From assembly GCA_032000125.1 (NCBI GenBank), contig DAMALH010000007.1, forward strand, positions 1-64,000: 64,000 bases of DNA. The letters run 5' to 3'. This document shows, piece by piece, positions 9,943-18,612 of this stretch. Position numbers and translations under genes: made by a program. Origin of the DNA: Dryocola sp032000125. GTDB lineage: Bacteria > Pseudomonadota > Gammaproteobacteria > Enterobacterales > Enterobacteriaceae. Each line of letters begins with the position of its first letter. The first letter of the stretch is position 1. The notes beneath the pieces were generated by a model. It ran no database searches, was not told the origin of the DNA, and was given only the letters and a program-made list of their open reading frames with translations.

Positions 9943-10765
9943 GGGCTTCTCCTTGCAGGTTCTGAGTACGGTCGAGGGTTGGCAGCATCATGCCGTAGGT
10001 AGCGGCATTCGGACGGCAGGTCCACAGGGTGCGGGTATAGGGATGCGTTGCGCTGGAAAGCTCGCCAGCTGCCATTTCATCCACTTTTTGCCCCTGATAC
10101 ATCACCAGCACGCGCTGGCAATGTTCCGCCACCAGCGGCAGATCGTGGCTAATTAACAGCATTGCCATCTGGCGCCTTTCACACTGCTCTACCAGAAGTT
10201 CAAGGATCTGGTTACGCAGGCGCGCATCCAGCGCCGAGGTAGGCTCATCGGCAATCAGCACCCTGGGGTCGTTAACCAGCGCGATGGCGATCATGACGCG
10301 CTGCCCCATGCCGCCGGAAAGCTCTGCCGGATAGCGGGCCAGCACGTTGTCCTGTAAGCCTACGGCGTTAATAACGGCGCGAACCTTTTCCCTGCGCTGC
10401 CCGGCAGAGAGCTTTTGATGCAGGCGCAGAGCTTCATCAACCTGCTGGGCCACGTTTTTTACCGGATTTAACGCGTAGCGCGGATCCTGTAAAACCATGG
10501 CTATGTCATTGCCGCGCAGCCGCTGCCAGCCCCGGTTTTTCATACTCAGCAGATTGTTATCCAGAACGTTAAGCTGCCCGGCGCTTACTTTTCCCGGTTT
10601 ACGCACGAGGCCCATCAGCGCCCTTGCCGTCATGGATTTACCCGAACCGGATTCGCCCACCAGCGCCAGACGTTCATTGCCAAGCGTAAACGAGAGGTTA
10701 TTTACCACGCGCGCGCCGGGATAATCGATATTCAGATTGCAGACTTCAATGCGTTTCTCAGTCAT
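9929..10765 (-). CDS. ABC importer ATPase, OppD/NikD type
   Basis: First ATPase of the same importer, 278 residues from the ATG at 10765 (MTEKRIEVCNL). Walker A is GESGSGKSM, the signature LSGGMGQRVMIAIAL, Walker B VLIADEPTSALD. The start is chosen because it overlaps the upstream permease gene by 8 bases and gives the normal NikD-like N-terminus; a longer frame to 10816 would run deep into the permease gene. Confidence 0.9.
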   Translation of the reverse strand: MTEKRIEVCNLNIDYPGARVVNNLSFTLGNERLALVGESGSGKSMTARALMGLVRKPGKVSAGQLNVLDNNLLSMKNRGWQRLRGNDIAMVLQDPRYALNPVKNVAQQVDEALRLHQKLSAGQRREKVRAVINAVGLQDNVLARYPAELSGGMGQRVMIAIALVNDPRVLIADEPTSALDARLRNQILELLVEQCERRQMAMLLISHDLPLVAEHCQRVLVMYQGQKVDEMAAGELSSATHPYTRTLWTCRPNAATYGMMLPTLDRTQNLQGEAHGDR

Positions 10766-11591
10766 GGCCCGGCTCCAGCACGTCGCGTAATCCATCGCCC
10801 AGCAGGTTAAACGCAAGGCTTGCTATCAAAATGGCGGTGCCAGGGATCGCGGCTATCCACCATTGATCGAAAATGACCTGCATGCCGTCGGCGATCATCG
10901 CGCCCCATTCCGCCATCGGCGGCCTTGCGCCAAGCCCAAGAAAACCTAAACCGGCAGCCGCCAGAATAATGCCCGCCAGATCGAGCGCCAGGCGCACAAT
11001 GGCTGAAGGCAGGCACAGCGGGAGAATATGCCCGGCCAGCAAACGCAGGCCGCGGATGCCCATCATTTCTGCCGCAGCTAAATAGTCGCTATGGCGCAGA
11101 CGCTGGATTTCACTGCGGGCCTGGCGTGCGTAGGCAGGCCAGGTTGTCAGCGCCAGAGCCAGCGCGCCATTTACCAGCCCCGGTCCGAGCATCGCCACAA
11201 AAGCGAACGCCAGAATCAGGCGCGGCATCGACATCACCACGTCGGTAAAACGCATCAACACGCGCTCCAGCAGGCCGCCGTAATACCCGGAAAGAATGCC
11301 GATAAGTAGCCCAACCGGCAGGGTTATCACCGTCACCAGCAGCACCAGGCCGAGAGCGGGACGCGACCCAAACAGCAGGCGCGACAGCAAATCGCGGCCG
11401 TAGCTGTCAGTGCCGAGCCAGTGCCGTGCGCTGGGCGACTGCAGGCGAGCGGCAGCGTCCTGCCAGTTAGGATCAAACGGGGCGAGCAGCGGGGCAAACA
11501 GGGCGGTCAGTACCAGCAGCGTGATAATCACCAGGCCACAAAGGGCCGCAGGCGAGCGCAGCATCCGGCGCAAAAAGAGATAAGATGGCAT
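10758..11591 (-). CDS. ABC importer permease, DppC/NikC type
   Basis: Inner-membrane subunit, 277 residues. After a short N-terminus and a first membrane segment come the DppC-like loop (WLGTDSYGRDLLSRLLFGSR) and a BPD_transp_1 domain with the EAA-type cytoplasmic loop around EIQRLRHSDYLAAAEMMG. It shares one base with the upstream permease gene, so the two are coupled. Partner of the DppB-type permease. Confidence 0.9.
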   Translation of the reverse strand: MPSYLFLRRMLRSPAALCGLVIITLLVLTALFAPLLAPFDPNWQDAAARLQSPSARHWLGTDSYGRDLLSRLLFGSRPALGLVLLVTVITLPVGLLIGILSGYYGGLLERVLMRFTDVVMSMPRLILAFAFVAMLGPGLVNGALALALTTWPAYARQARSEIQRLRHSDYLAAAEMMGIRGLRLLAGHILPLCLPSAIVRLALDLAGIILAAAGLGFLGLGARPPMAEWGAMIADGMQVIFDQWWIAAIPGTAILIASLAFNLLGDGLRDVLEPGHD

Positions 11592-12625
11592 CAGCGCACC
11601 CTCGGATCGGCGACACGCACCAGCACGTCAGTCAGATTATTAATGATGACAAACGACACGCCAATCAGCAGCGTGCCGCCCATAATCGCGGTGGTATCCC
11701 CGGCGAACAGCGCGGTCGTTAAGTAACGTCCGATGCCCGGCCAGGAAAAGACGGTTTCCGTTAGCACCGCGCCTTCCAGCATTGAGGTATAGGCTAACGC
11801 GATAACCGTAAACAGCGTGCCGCGAATATTAGGCAGCACGTGCCGCACAAGGATCGTCATATCACCCGCACCTTTGGCGCGGGCAAGGGTAATGTATTCT
11901 TTGTTCATCTCGCTCAGGCAGGCTGTGCGCGTCAGGCGGGTAATGCTTGCCAGCGAGTAATAAGCCAGAAGAAGCACCGGCAGCGCAAGGTGATTGATGG
12001 CGTTAAGGAACGCATCTCGATCGCCGGAAAGCCAGGTGTCTATTAGCACAAAGCCGGTTTTTGCTTCCACGCTGTACTGATAAATATCGTCAAGCCGTCC
12101 GGGTCCGGCGCTCCACTGTAGACGCGCGTAAAACAGCGCCAGCATCAGCAGGCCAAGCCAGAAAACTGGTACTGAATTACCAAGCAGGGTAAAGGTGCGC
12201 ACCGCCAGATCCCAGGGAGAACCCACAAACCGCGCGCAGAGCACGCCAAAAATCACGCCCAGCGCGCTGCCGATAATCAGCGCGAGGGTGGCAAGCTCAA
12301 GCGTGGCGGGAAAGGTAGAGAGCAAATCCTGCAATACGGGCTGCCCGGTGGCGCTGGCGATGCCTAAGTCGCCGTGGGCAAGGTTAGTCAGATAGTGCCA
12401 GAACTGCACGGGCAGAGGCCTGTCCAGCCCCAGTTGATGGCGCACCTGGTCATACGTGGCCTGGCTTGCGTGATCGCCTACGATTTGCAGCACGCGATCG
12501 ACCGGTGAAAGCGCTGAAAGGGCAAAGGTGATAAGCAGCAGGCCGATAAGCGTCAGCGCCAGGGTAAACAGGCCCTGTAATAAAGTCAGCAGCGGACGGC
12601 GTAAATGCGATGTGGCGAAGGGCAT
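11591..12625 (-). CDS. ABC importer permease, DppB/NikB type
   Basis: Inner-membrane subunit, 344 residues, with an N-terminal membrane anchor, the DppB-type periplasmic part (RHQLGLDRPLPVQFWHYL) and a BPD_transp_1 domain with EYITLARAKGAGDMTILVRH. It is the first gene after the REP pair that separates it from the binding-protein gene, an arrangement also seen in malE-malF type operons, where it lets the binding protein be made in excess. Confidence 0.9.
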   Translation of the reverse strand: MPFATSHLRRPLLTLLQGLFTLALTLIGLLLITFALSALSPVDRVLQIVGDHASQATYDQVRHQLGLDRPLPVQFWHYLTNLAHGDLGIASATGQPVLQDLLSTFPATLELATLALIIGSALGVIFGVLCARFVGSPWDLAVRTFTLLGNSVPVFWLGLLMLALFYARLQWSAGPGRLDDIYQYSVEAKTGFVLIDTWLSGDRDAFLNAINHLALPVLLLAYYSLASITRLTRTACLSEMNKEYITLARAKGAGDMTILVRHVLPNIRGTLFTVIALAYTSMLEGAVLTETVFSWPGIGRYLTTALFAGDTTAIMGGTLLIGVSFVIINNLTDVLVRVADPRVR

Positions 12626-12654
12626 CAGGAACTCTTGGCTTTAAATACAGATAA

Positions 12655-12718
12655 GGTGGATAAGCGAGATCGCCATCCACCGCACGATGAGCGGCGGGTG
12701 TCGCAAGCGCTACCCGCC
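12655..12718. repeat. REP/BIME pair inside the importer operon
   Basis: Two imperfect palindromes, 12655-12681 (GGTGGATAAGCG arm) and 12693-12718 (GGCGGGT...ACCCGCC), lie 11 bases apart between the binding-protein gene and the first permease gene. Size, GC content and internal mismatch pattern are those of enterobacterial palindromic units. Such elements commonly stabilise upstream mRNA in operons. Confidence 0.75.
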
Positions 12719-12736
12719 CTGGGTTTTGCACGTGAC

Positions 12737-14305
12737 TTATTTACTCACGCGATCGTAATACACCATATCCGCATTCAGCCCCTGCTGATAGCCCTTCACA
12801 TTGTCACGCACCACGATTTGGGTTTTGCCCTGATCGACAAACACATACGGCGAACTGCGCTGTAGCTCTTGCTGAATCTGCTTGTAGAGATCCAGACGTT
12901 TGGCCGGGTCGGCTTCCGCAACCGCCGCCAGCGTTTGTTTATTCAGCTCCGGGATCTGCCAGCCGTTCAGGCCCGCAACGGTGCTGGCTTTGCCGTCGTT
13001 AAAGGCAAAGGCGCTGGCATTGGAATGGGCGTCAAAATAGTCCGGGATCCACAGGCGGATGGCGGCCTGGTGCTGTTTAGCACGAACGCGTGCGTACACC
13101 TGGCTGCCCGCGGCCGGCAGAAGATCGACCTTCACGCCGCCCTGGGCGAAGCTTGCCTGCATGGACTGGGCGATGGTGATAAACGGCGGTTTGTTCTCCA
13201 CGTCCAGCGTGAAGTGCGCGTCTTTAATGCCCGCTTTAGCGAGGATGTCCTTTGCTTTGGCCGGGTCGAATTTGAACGGGTTGTTATCGAGCGCGCCCGC
13301 AAAACCAACCGGCAGGAAGCTCTGATGCACGAAATACTGACCCTTCAGCAGGTCTTTGGTGATGCCTTCATAATCCACCAGATAGCGCGCCGCTTCCCAC
13401 AGGGCCGGGTTTTTCAACAGCGGGTTAGCGCCGTTGCCCACGTTGAACACCATGTAGTTTTGCTCGGCGGAAGGAATGCTAAGCACTTTAACGCCCGGCT
13501 TGCCTTCCAGCGCGCTGGTCTGATCCGCACCCAGATCGCGGGCGATATCCGCATCGCCTTGCTGAATCAGCAGGCGGCGGGCGGCCGGGTCCGGTACGTT
13601 TTTAATAATGATGTTTTTAACTTTTGGCGCCTCGCCCGGAGAGGTCGGGTTGGCGTCCAGCACTATGGCCTGATGCGGCTTGTAAACGCGCATTTTGAAG
13701 GGGCCGCTGCCCGCAGAGTGCATTTTTAGCCACTCGTTGCCAAAGTCATCGGCTTTGGCATTCGGCGCGACGGCCTTTTCATCCACGATTGAGGCAATCG
13801 GCGTGGAAAGGATATTAAGCGCGACCGCCGGGCTGACGTCTGCCGTCCAGCGCAGTTCCAGCGTGTGGTCATCTACTTTTTTTAGCTGGCCGGCGATGTT
13901 GTCCGGCTGCCAGCCCAGCACGTTAAGGATAAAGGCTGGCGACTTGTTCAGCGTAACCGCGCGGGTATAAGAGAAGATTACGTCTTCCGGGCGCAGTGGA
14001 TTGCCGGAGGAGAATTTGGCGTCCGGCCGCAGTTTGATGGTCAGCTTTTTATTCGCGGCGTCGCCCTGCCAGCTTTCTGCAAGCACGGGAACAACTTTTG
14101 CCGGGTCTTCTCGATCGGCCTGCACCAGGCGCTGGTACAGGCTGGGTACGGTCTGGATACTGGAAAGTTCGTTAGCTTCAGCCGGATCGAGGCTGACGAT
14201 ATCGTCCAGGCCCTGGGCAACAACTAAGGTATTTGGCGGTGTAGCGGCAAAGCTGCTTGCGGATAAGGCAGCCAGCAACAGTAAAGGCAGTACTTTTCTT
14301 TGCAT
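12737..14305 (-). CDS. Periplasmic substrate-binding protein of a peptide/nickel/opine-family ABC importer
   Basis: SBP_bac_5 (DppA/NikA/OppA) family, 522 residues, with a Sec signal peptide cleaved near residue 20 (SASSFA). Family marks are SLDPAEANELSSIQTVPSLY, LAESW and LRPDAKFSSGNPLRPEDVIFS. It heads a five-gene minus-strand operon (binding protein, two permeases, two ATPases) that ends about 230 bases before patA. Substrate specificity (peptide, metal-chelator complex, opine or polyamine conjugate) cannot be assigned; proximity to patA is suggestive only. Confidence 0.88.
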   Translation of the reverse strand: MQRKVLPLLLLAALSASSFAATPPNTLVVAQGLDDIVSLDPAEANELSSIQTVPSLYQRLVQADREDPAKVVPVLAESWQGDAANKKLTIKLRPDAKFSSGNPLRPEDVIFSYTRAVTLNKSPAFILNVLGWQPDNIAGQLKKVDDHTLELRWTADVSPAVALNILSTPIASIVDEKAVAPNAKADDFGNEWLKMHSAGSGPFKMRVYKPHQAIVLDANPTSPGEAPKVKNIIIKNVPDPAARRLLIQQGDADIARDLGADQTSALEGKPGVKVLSIPSAEQNYMVFNVGNGANPLLKNPALWEAARYLVDYEGITKDLLKGQYFVHQSFLPVGFAGALDNNPFKFDPAKAKDILAKAGIKDAHFTLDVENKPPFITIAQSMQASFAQGGVKVDLLPAAGSQVYARVRAKQHQAAIRLWIPDYFDAHSNASAFAFNDGKASTVAGLNGWQIPELNKQTLAAVAEADPAKRLDLYKQIQQELQRSSPYVFVDQGKTQIVVRDNVKGYQQGLNADMVYYDRVSK

Positions 14306-14385
14306 GATGCACCCTGCATAAAAGGAAGAATTATTTTGGTTTGTTATTTTCTACCTGATTACGTTAGGTGAGTCACGGCTATTCA

Positions 14386-14406
14386 CAAAGTCCAAAAATG
14401 ACTTTG
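14386..14406. promoter_or_regulatory. Candidate operator upstream of the ABC importer operon
   Basis: CAAAGTC and GACTTTG form a perfect 7-bp inverted repeat with a 7-base spacer, about 80 bases upstream of the binding-protein start, in an AT-rich stretch suited to a promoter. No regulator is known. Confidence 0.3.
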
Positions 14407-14444
14407 CTTATAAATATAAAATATAACCAATGCTCTTATGGAAT

Positions 14445-14473
14445 GAAAAACGCCGGACGTTTGCCCGGCGTTT
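14445..14473 (-). terminator. Rho-independent terminator of proP
   Basis: On the minus strand a GC-rich stem (AAACGCCGG / CCGGCGTTT, 8-base loop) followed by a T-rich tract lies 11 bases after the proP stop. Confidence 0.85.
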
Positions 14474-14483
14474 CGACAGGAGA

Positions 14484-15989
14484 TTACTCGTTTATACGCG
14501 GATGCTGCTGCACAAGGTTGCTGCGTTTCGCCTGCAGGGCTTCAATCTCACGATCCAAATCTTCGATTTTTTGCTCGATGTTATCGTGATGCTCCTGCAC
14601 GATTTCACGGGCTTCTGCGAGGTCGGATGCGGCAGGCGTTGCGCCCTTCAGCGGCTTGTTGGCGGTTTCTTTCATCGTCATGCCGGTTATCAGGCCGACA
14701 ACGGCGATAACCATCAGATAGTAAGCCGGCATCATCAGGTTTTCGGTCGATTCCACAAGCCATGCCGCTAACGTAGGCGTTAGCCCGGCAACCAGCACCG
14801 AAATGTTGAACGCGCTGGCCAGCGCGCTGTAACGAATATGCGTCGGGAACATGGCGGGTAATGTCGAGGCCATAACGCCGGTAAAGGAGTTAAGGATCAC
14901 CGCCAGAATCAGCAGGCCGGCAAAGATCAGCCCCAGCACGTTGCTGTTAATTAGCGTAAAGGCAGGAATAGCAAAGACCAACAGCGCTATGCTGCCGAAA
15001 ACGATAAACGGACGACGGCCGAAACGGTCGCTCAGCAGGCCGATCATTGGCTGTACGAACAGCATGCCGATCATAATGGCGATGATGATAAGCACGCCGT
15101 GCTCTTCGGAATAGTGCAGGTTGTGGGAAAGATAGCTTGGCATATAGGTAAGCAGCATGTAGTAGGTCACGTTGGTGGAAATAACGATCCCGATACAGGT
15201 CAGCAGGCTACGCCAGTGTTTGGTGGCAATCTCTTTAAAGGAGACTTTAGGGCCATCGGCCAGGCCTTCTTTATCGCCCTGTTCCAGCTTATCGATATGC
15301 TGCTGGAACGCCGGCGTTTCTTCTAAGGCGTGGCGTAAATAGAGGCCGATAATCCCCAGCGGCAGCGCCAGGAAGAAGGGTAAGCGCCAGCCCCAGGAAA
15401 GGAAGTTTGCTTCCCCTACGATGGCGTTAATCAGCACCACCACGCCCGCACCGCAGACGAAACCGGCAATGGAGCCGAAGTCCAGCCAGCTTCCCATAAA
15501 TCCGCGCTTACGGTCCGGCGAGTATTCCGCGACGAAGATAGAAGCCCCCGTGTATTCGCCGCCCACCGAGAAGCCCTGCGCCATTTTTGCAAGCAGCAAC
15601 AGGATTGGCGCCCAGATACCGATAGTCGCATACGACGGAATCAGGCCAATACAGAAGGTGCTCAATGACATAATGATGATGGTTATCGACAGGATTTTCT
15701 GACGACCGTATTTATCGCCCAGCATGCCGAAGAATAGGCCGCCGAGGGGACGAATCAGGAAGGGTACGGAGAAGGTGCCGAGTGCGGCAATCATCTGCAC
15801 GCTTGGGCTGGCGTCCGGGAAGAAAACCTTACCGAGGGCGTAGGCAACGAAGCCATAGACACCAAAATCGAACCATTCCATCGCATTGCCCAGCGAGGCT
15901 GCGGTAATGGCTTTCTTCAAGCGACCGTCATCAATAATGGTGACGTCGCTGACCTTAATCGGCCTGACTTTCTTTTTCCTTTTTAACAT
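14484..15989 (-). CDS. proP: Osmoregulatory proline/glycine betaine:H+ symporter ProP
   Basis: Imports proline, betaine and related osmolytes under hyperosmotic stress. The 501-residue product has twelve-segment MHS-family MFS topology with GDKYGRQKIL between segments 2 and 3, FSVGGEYTGASIFVAEYSP, and SDRFGRRPF in the central loop. The C-terminus carries the antiparallel coiled coil typical of E. coli-type ProP (HHDNIEQKIEDLDREIEALQ), which sets the osmotic activation point. AGGATAAGC precedes the ATG. In E. coli proP lies elsewhere; here it sits beside aer. Confidence 0.95.
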   Translation of the reverse strand: MLKRKKKVRPIKVSDVTIIDDGRLKKAITAASLGNAMEWFDFGVYGFVAYALGKVFFPDASPSVQMIAALGTFSVPFLIRPLGGLFFGMLGDKYGRQKILSITIIIMSLSTFCIGLIPSYATIGIWAPILLLLAKMAQGFSVGGEYTGASIFVAEYSPDRKRGFMGSWLDFGSIAGFVCGAGVVVLINAIVGEANFLSWGWRLPFFLALPLGIIGLYLRHALEETPAFQQHIDKLEQGDKEGLADGPKVSFKEIATKHWRSLLTCIGIVISTNVTYYMLLTYMPSYLSHNLHYSEEHGVLIIIAIMIGMLFVQPMIGLLSDRFGRRPFIVFGSIALLVFAIPAFTLINSNVLGLIFAGLLILAVILNSFTGVMASTLPAMFPTHIRYSALASAFNISVLVAGLTPTLAAWLVESTENLMMPAYYLMVIAVVGLITGMTMKETANKPLKGATPAASDLAEAREIVQEHHDNIEQKIEDLDREIEALQAKRSNLVQQHPRINE

Positions 15990-16181
15990 GCTTATCCTCT
16001 TTATTTTCCTTGCGGGAGCGATACTGTCTGCTCACTAAGTGTAGCGGGCTAGCGGCGCTTCGATGGCTAAACTGAAGCCGCTGACCCCACGACGAAATCG
16101 CTATTAATAACCTGATGAAATTATTAGGAAATGTCGTTCCACGAGCAAACCATTATAAACATTATGGCTAACTTGAAAAAG

Positions 16182-16197
16182 TGTGACCTCCGTCAAG
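16182..16197. promoter_or_regulatory. Possible CRP half-matched site in the proP/aer divergent region
   Basis: TGTGACCTCCGTCAAG matches the left half of the CRP consensus fully and the right half partly. E. coli proP is CRP-controlled, which makes the site plausible, but the match is weak. Confidence 0.25.
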
Positions 16198-16206
16198 TTT
16201 AACCGC

Positions 16207-16233
16207 TAAAGTAAATTTGTGCAGCGCCGAAAT
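16207..16233 (+). promoter_or_regulatory. Sigma-28 (FliA) promoter of aer
   Basis: TAAAGTAA, an 11-base spacer and GCCGAAAT match the flagellar class III consensus TAAAGTTT-N11-GCCGATAA at nearly all positions. It lies about 50 bases upstream of the aer start, so aer is expected to be co-expressed with motility genes, as in E. coli. Confidence 0.88.
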
Positions 16234-16285
16234 AATATTGGTAAAGAAAAATTAACATCTGGATAACCTGCATAACGGAGTTGCT

Positions 16286-17806
16286 ATGTCTGCCCGCGCC
16301 ACCGTCACTCAGCAAGAGTATTTGCTCAAGGACGATACCACCCTCATGTCCACCACCGATTTACAAAGCTATATGACCCATGCCAACGACACCTTCGTGC
16401 AGGTCAGCGGCTATGAATTGCACGAGCTTATCGGCACTCCGCATAACCTGGTTCGCCATCCTGATATGCCGAAAGCGGCGTTTGCCGACATGTGGTTCAC
16501 CCTTCAGCAGGGCGAGCCGTGGACCGGCATCGTTAAGAACCGCCGTAAAAATGGCGACCATTACTGGGTGCGCGCAAACGCCGTCCCGATGGTGCGTAAG
16601 GGTAAGACCACCGGCTATATGTCGATTCGTACTAAAGCGACGCCGGAGGAAGTGGCCGCGGTGGAGCCGCTGTATAAGGCGCTGAACGAGGGGCGGGCGA
16701 ACCGCCGTCTGTTTAAAGGATTAGTGCTGCGTAAAAACTGGCTCGGCCGATTGCCGACGATTGCTCTGCGCTGGCGCATTCGGACGGTGATGGCTGGCTT
16801 GTTTGCCGTATTGATGATTGCGGCAGTGTCGATGGGGCAGAGCGCGTTACAAATGCTGATTAACGTGCTGGTGACCGCGCTGGCGTGTGGTTTGCTGGAA
16901 TGGCAAATCGCCCGGCCGCTGGAAAATGTCGCCCGTCAGGCGCTGGCGGTGGCCACGGGGGATCGCCACAAAATCGAACATCTGGCGCGTACCGATGAGA
17001 TTGGCATGACGCTGCGGGCCATCGGCCAGCTTGGCCTGATGTGCCGCTGGTTGATAAACGATGTCAGTCATCAGGTTGAAAGCGTGCGCAGCAGTAGCGA
17101 AACGCTGGCAAAAGGTAACGACGAGCTAAACGAGCGCACGCGCCAGTCGGTAGACAACGTGCAGCAGACGGTAACTACCATGAATCAGATGGCCGCCTCG
17201 GTGCAGAATAATTCCGCAACCGCCGCTGCGGCAGACAAGCTTTCCAGTTCGGCAAGCGACGCGGCAGCACACGGCGGGCGGGCGATGGAAACCGTCGTCA
17301 CCACCATGGACGATATTGCCGACAGCACCCAGCGCATTGGTTCCATCACCAGCCTGATCAACGACATTGCTTTCCAGACAAATATTCTGGCGCTCAACGC
17401 GGCGGTAGAAGCGGCGCGCGCCGGGGAGCAGGGTAAAGGCTTTGCCGTGGTGGCCGGTGAAGTGAGAAATCTGGCAAGCCGCAGCGCGGCTGCGGCCAAC
17501 GATATCCGCAAGCTGATCGACGCCAGCGCCAGCAAGGTACAGTCCGGCACCGTGCGGGTTCACGAGGCGGGGCGCACCATGCAGGATATCGTCTCCCAGG
17601 TGCAGAATGTCACCCAGCTTCTGGGGCAGATCAGCAACGCAACGTCTGAACAGGCGGAAGGGCTGGCAGATTTAACCCGTGCGGTGGCGGAGCTGGACGG
17701 CATAACCCGTAAAAACGCTGCGCTGGTGGAAGAAGGGGCACACGTTTCCGCAATGGTGAAACATCGGGCTACACGTCTTGAGGATGCGGTGACGGTGCTG
17801 CATTAA
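16286..17806 (+). CDS. aer: Aerotaxis receptor Aer
   Basis: Senses redox state through FAD bound to an N-terminal PAS domain and signals to CheA/CheW. The 506 residues show PAS (about 20-120, with MPKAAFADMWFTL and NGDHYWVRANAVPMVR), a central hydrophobic hairpin (about 170-210), HAMP, and a methyl-accepting signalling domain with the hairpin tip INDIAFQTNILALNAAVEAA. This domain order and length are those of E. coli Aer. CGGAG lies 6 bases before the ATG. Transcribed alone from a FliA promoter, divergent from proP. Confidence 0.95.
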   Translation: MSARATVTQQEYLLKDDTTLMSTTDLQSYMTHANDTFVQVSGYELHELIGTPHNLVRHPDMPKAAFADMWFTLQQGEPWTGIVKNRRKNGDHYWVRANAVPMVRKGKTTGYMSIRTKATPEEVAAVEPLYKALNEGRANRRLFKGLVLRKNWLGRLPTIALRWRIRTVMAGLFAVLMIAAVSMGQSALQMLINVLVTALACGLLEWQIARPLENVARQALAVATGDRHKIEHLARTDEIGMTLRAIGQLGLMCRWLINDVSHQVESVRSSSETLAKGNDELNERTRQSVDNVQQTVTTMNQMAASVQNNSATAAAADKLSSSASDAAAHGGRAMETVVTTMDDIADSTQRIGSITSLINDIAFQTNILALNAAVEAARAGEQGKGFAVVAGEVRNLASRSAAAANDIRKLIDASASKVQSGTVRVHEAGRTMQDIVSQVQNVTQLLGQISNATSEQAEGLADLTRAVAELDGITRKNAALVEEGAHVSAMVKHRATRLEDAVTVLH

Positions 17807-17816
17807 TCTTTAAGCG

Positions 17817-17842
17817 ACGATGAGGGAAATTTCCCTCATCGT
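17817..17842. terminator. Perfect palindrome between convergent aer and the PEP-mutase-like gene
   Basis: A perfect 26-base palindrome (ACGATGAGGGA arm) fills the gap between the two stop codons. AT-rich flanks (TAATTATT to the right) support a bidirectional terminator; the T tracts are short. Confidence 0.7.
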
Positions 17843-17844
17843 AA

Positions 17845-18612
17845 TTATTCTGCAAGCATATCAGCAACCTGCTGCTTAAATGTGTTTTGCAAGCGGATAA
17901 AAGGCTGCGGCCCCGCGCTGACGCGAGAAACGCCCAGCCGCTGGTAAAGGGAAAGGTTTATCTTTCCGCTGGTGTCCATGACATTTACCGGGGCCGGAGC
18001 AGCTGAGCAAAATTTTTGTATTAGCTCTGGGTCGGTCAAACCCGGAATGAAAATACAATCTGCGCCTGCTTCGGCATAGGCTCTGGCGCGATAAAGCGCT
18101 TCTGGTATTAAGGCCTGGTGTTTTGCTGCATCAGGCTGCTGTAAAAAGAGATCGGTGCGGGCGTTGATAAAAACAGGACGCGACATATTTTGAGCAACGC
18201 GCCGTAGCAGTTGTAATCGTTCAGCCTGTAGTTCCAGGGAATGAATACCGCCCTGGGCGCTAATATTCTGGTCTTCGAAATTTACGCCACAAATACCGGA
18301 CGACAGCAATGCGCGAAAATTCGCTTTAATGCCTTCTGGGGTATCGGAATAGCCGCCTTCAAAATCCACGGTTACCGGCAGCGAAACGGCACCACAGATG
18401 TTTGTAACCAGCATCAATAAGGCTTCGAAAGGCAGATGTTGCCCGTCTTCATAGCCTTGCGCCTGTGCAAGCGCCCAACTGCTTGTCGCAATGGCCTGAG
18501 CGCCGCACTCCTCAGCAATACGCGCGCTCCCGGCATCCCAGATATTCACCAGCAGCAAAGGTGATTCCGCATGGTGAAGCGCTGAGAAAGTTTTATATTT
18601 TTCCTGGTTCAT
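17845..18612 (-). CDS. Isocitrate lyase/PEP mutase family protein
   Basis: A 255-residue alpha/beta barrel of the PEPM/ICL superfamily, whose members form or break C-C or C-P bonds of oxyacids. Visible marks: WDAGSARIAEECGAQAIATSS, the Mg-binding stretch VDFEGGYSD, GVNFEDQN and FINARTD. The usual ICL catalytic cysteine loop is not seen, so it is probably neither a true isocitrate lyase nor PEP mutase; substrate unknown. The ATG (GGAG 9 bases upstream) lies inside the 3' end of the Ada-type gene, a 20-base overlap that implies co-transcription. Confidence 0.85.
   Translation of the reverse strand: MNQEKYKTFSALHHAESPLLLVNIWDAGSARIAEECGAQAIATSSWALAQAQGYEDGQHLPFEALLMLVTNICGAVSLPVTVDFEGGYSDTPEGIKANFRALLSSGICGVNFEDQNISAQGGIHSLELQAERLQLLRRVAQNMSRPVFINARTDLFLQQPDAAKHQALIPEALYRARAYAEAGADCIFIPGLTDPELIQKFCSAAPAPVNVMDTSGKINLSLYQRLGVSRVSAGPQPFIRLQNTFKQQVADMLAE

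Noticed and set aside
12869..13729. 286-codon frame opposite the ABC binding-protein gene
   Set aside because: Antisense shadow; the minus-strand frame is a clear SBP_bac_5 protein with signal peptide.
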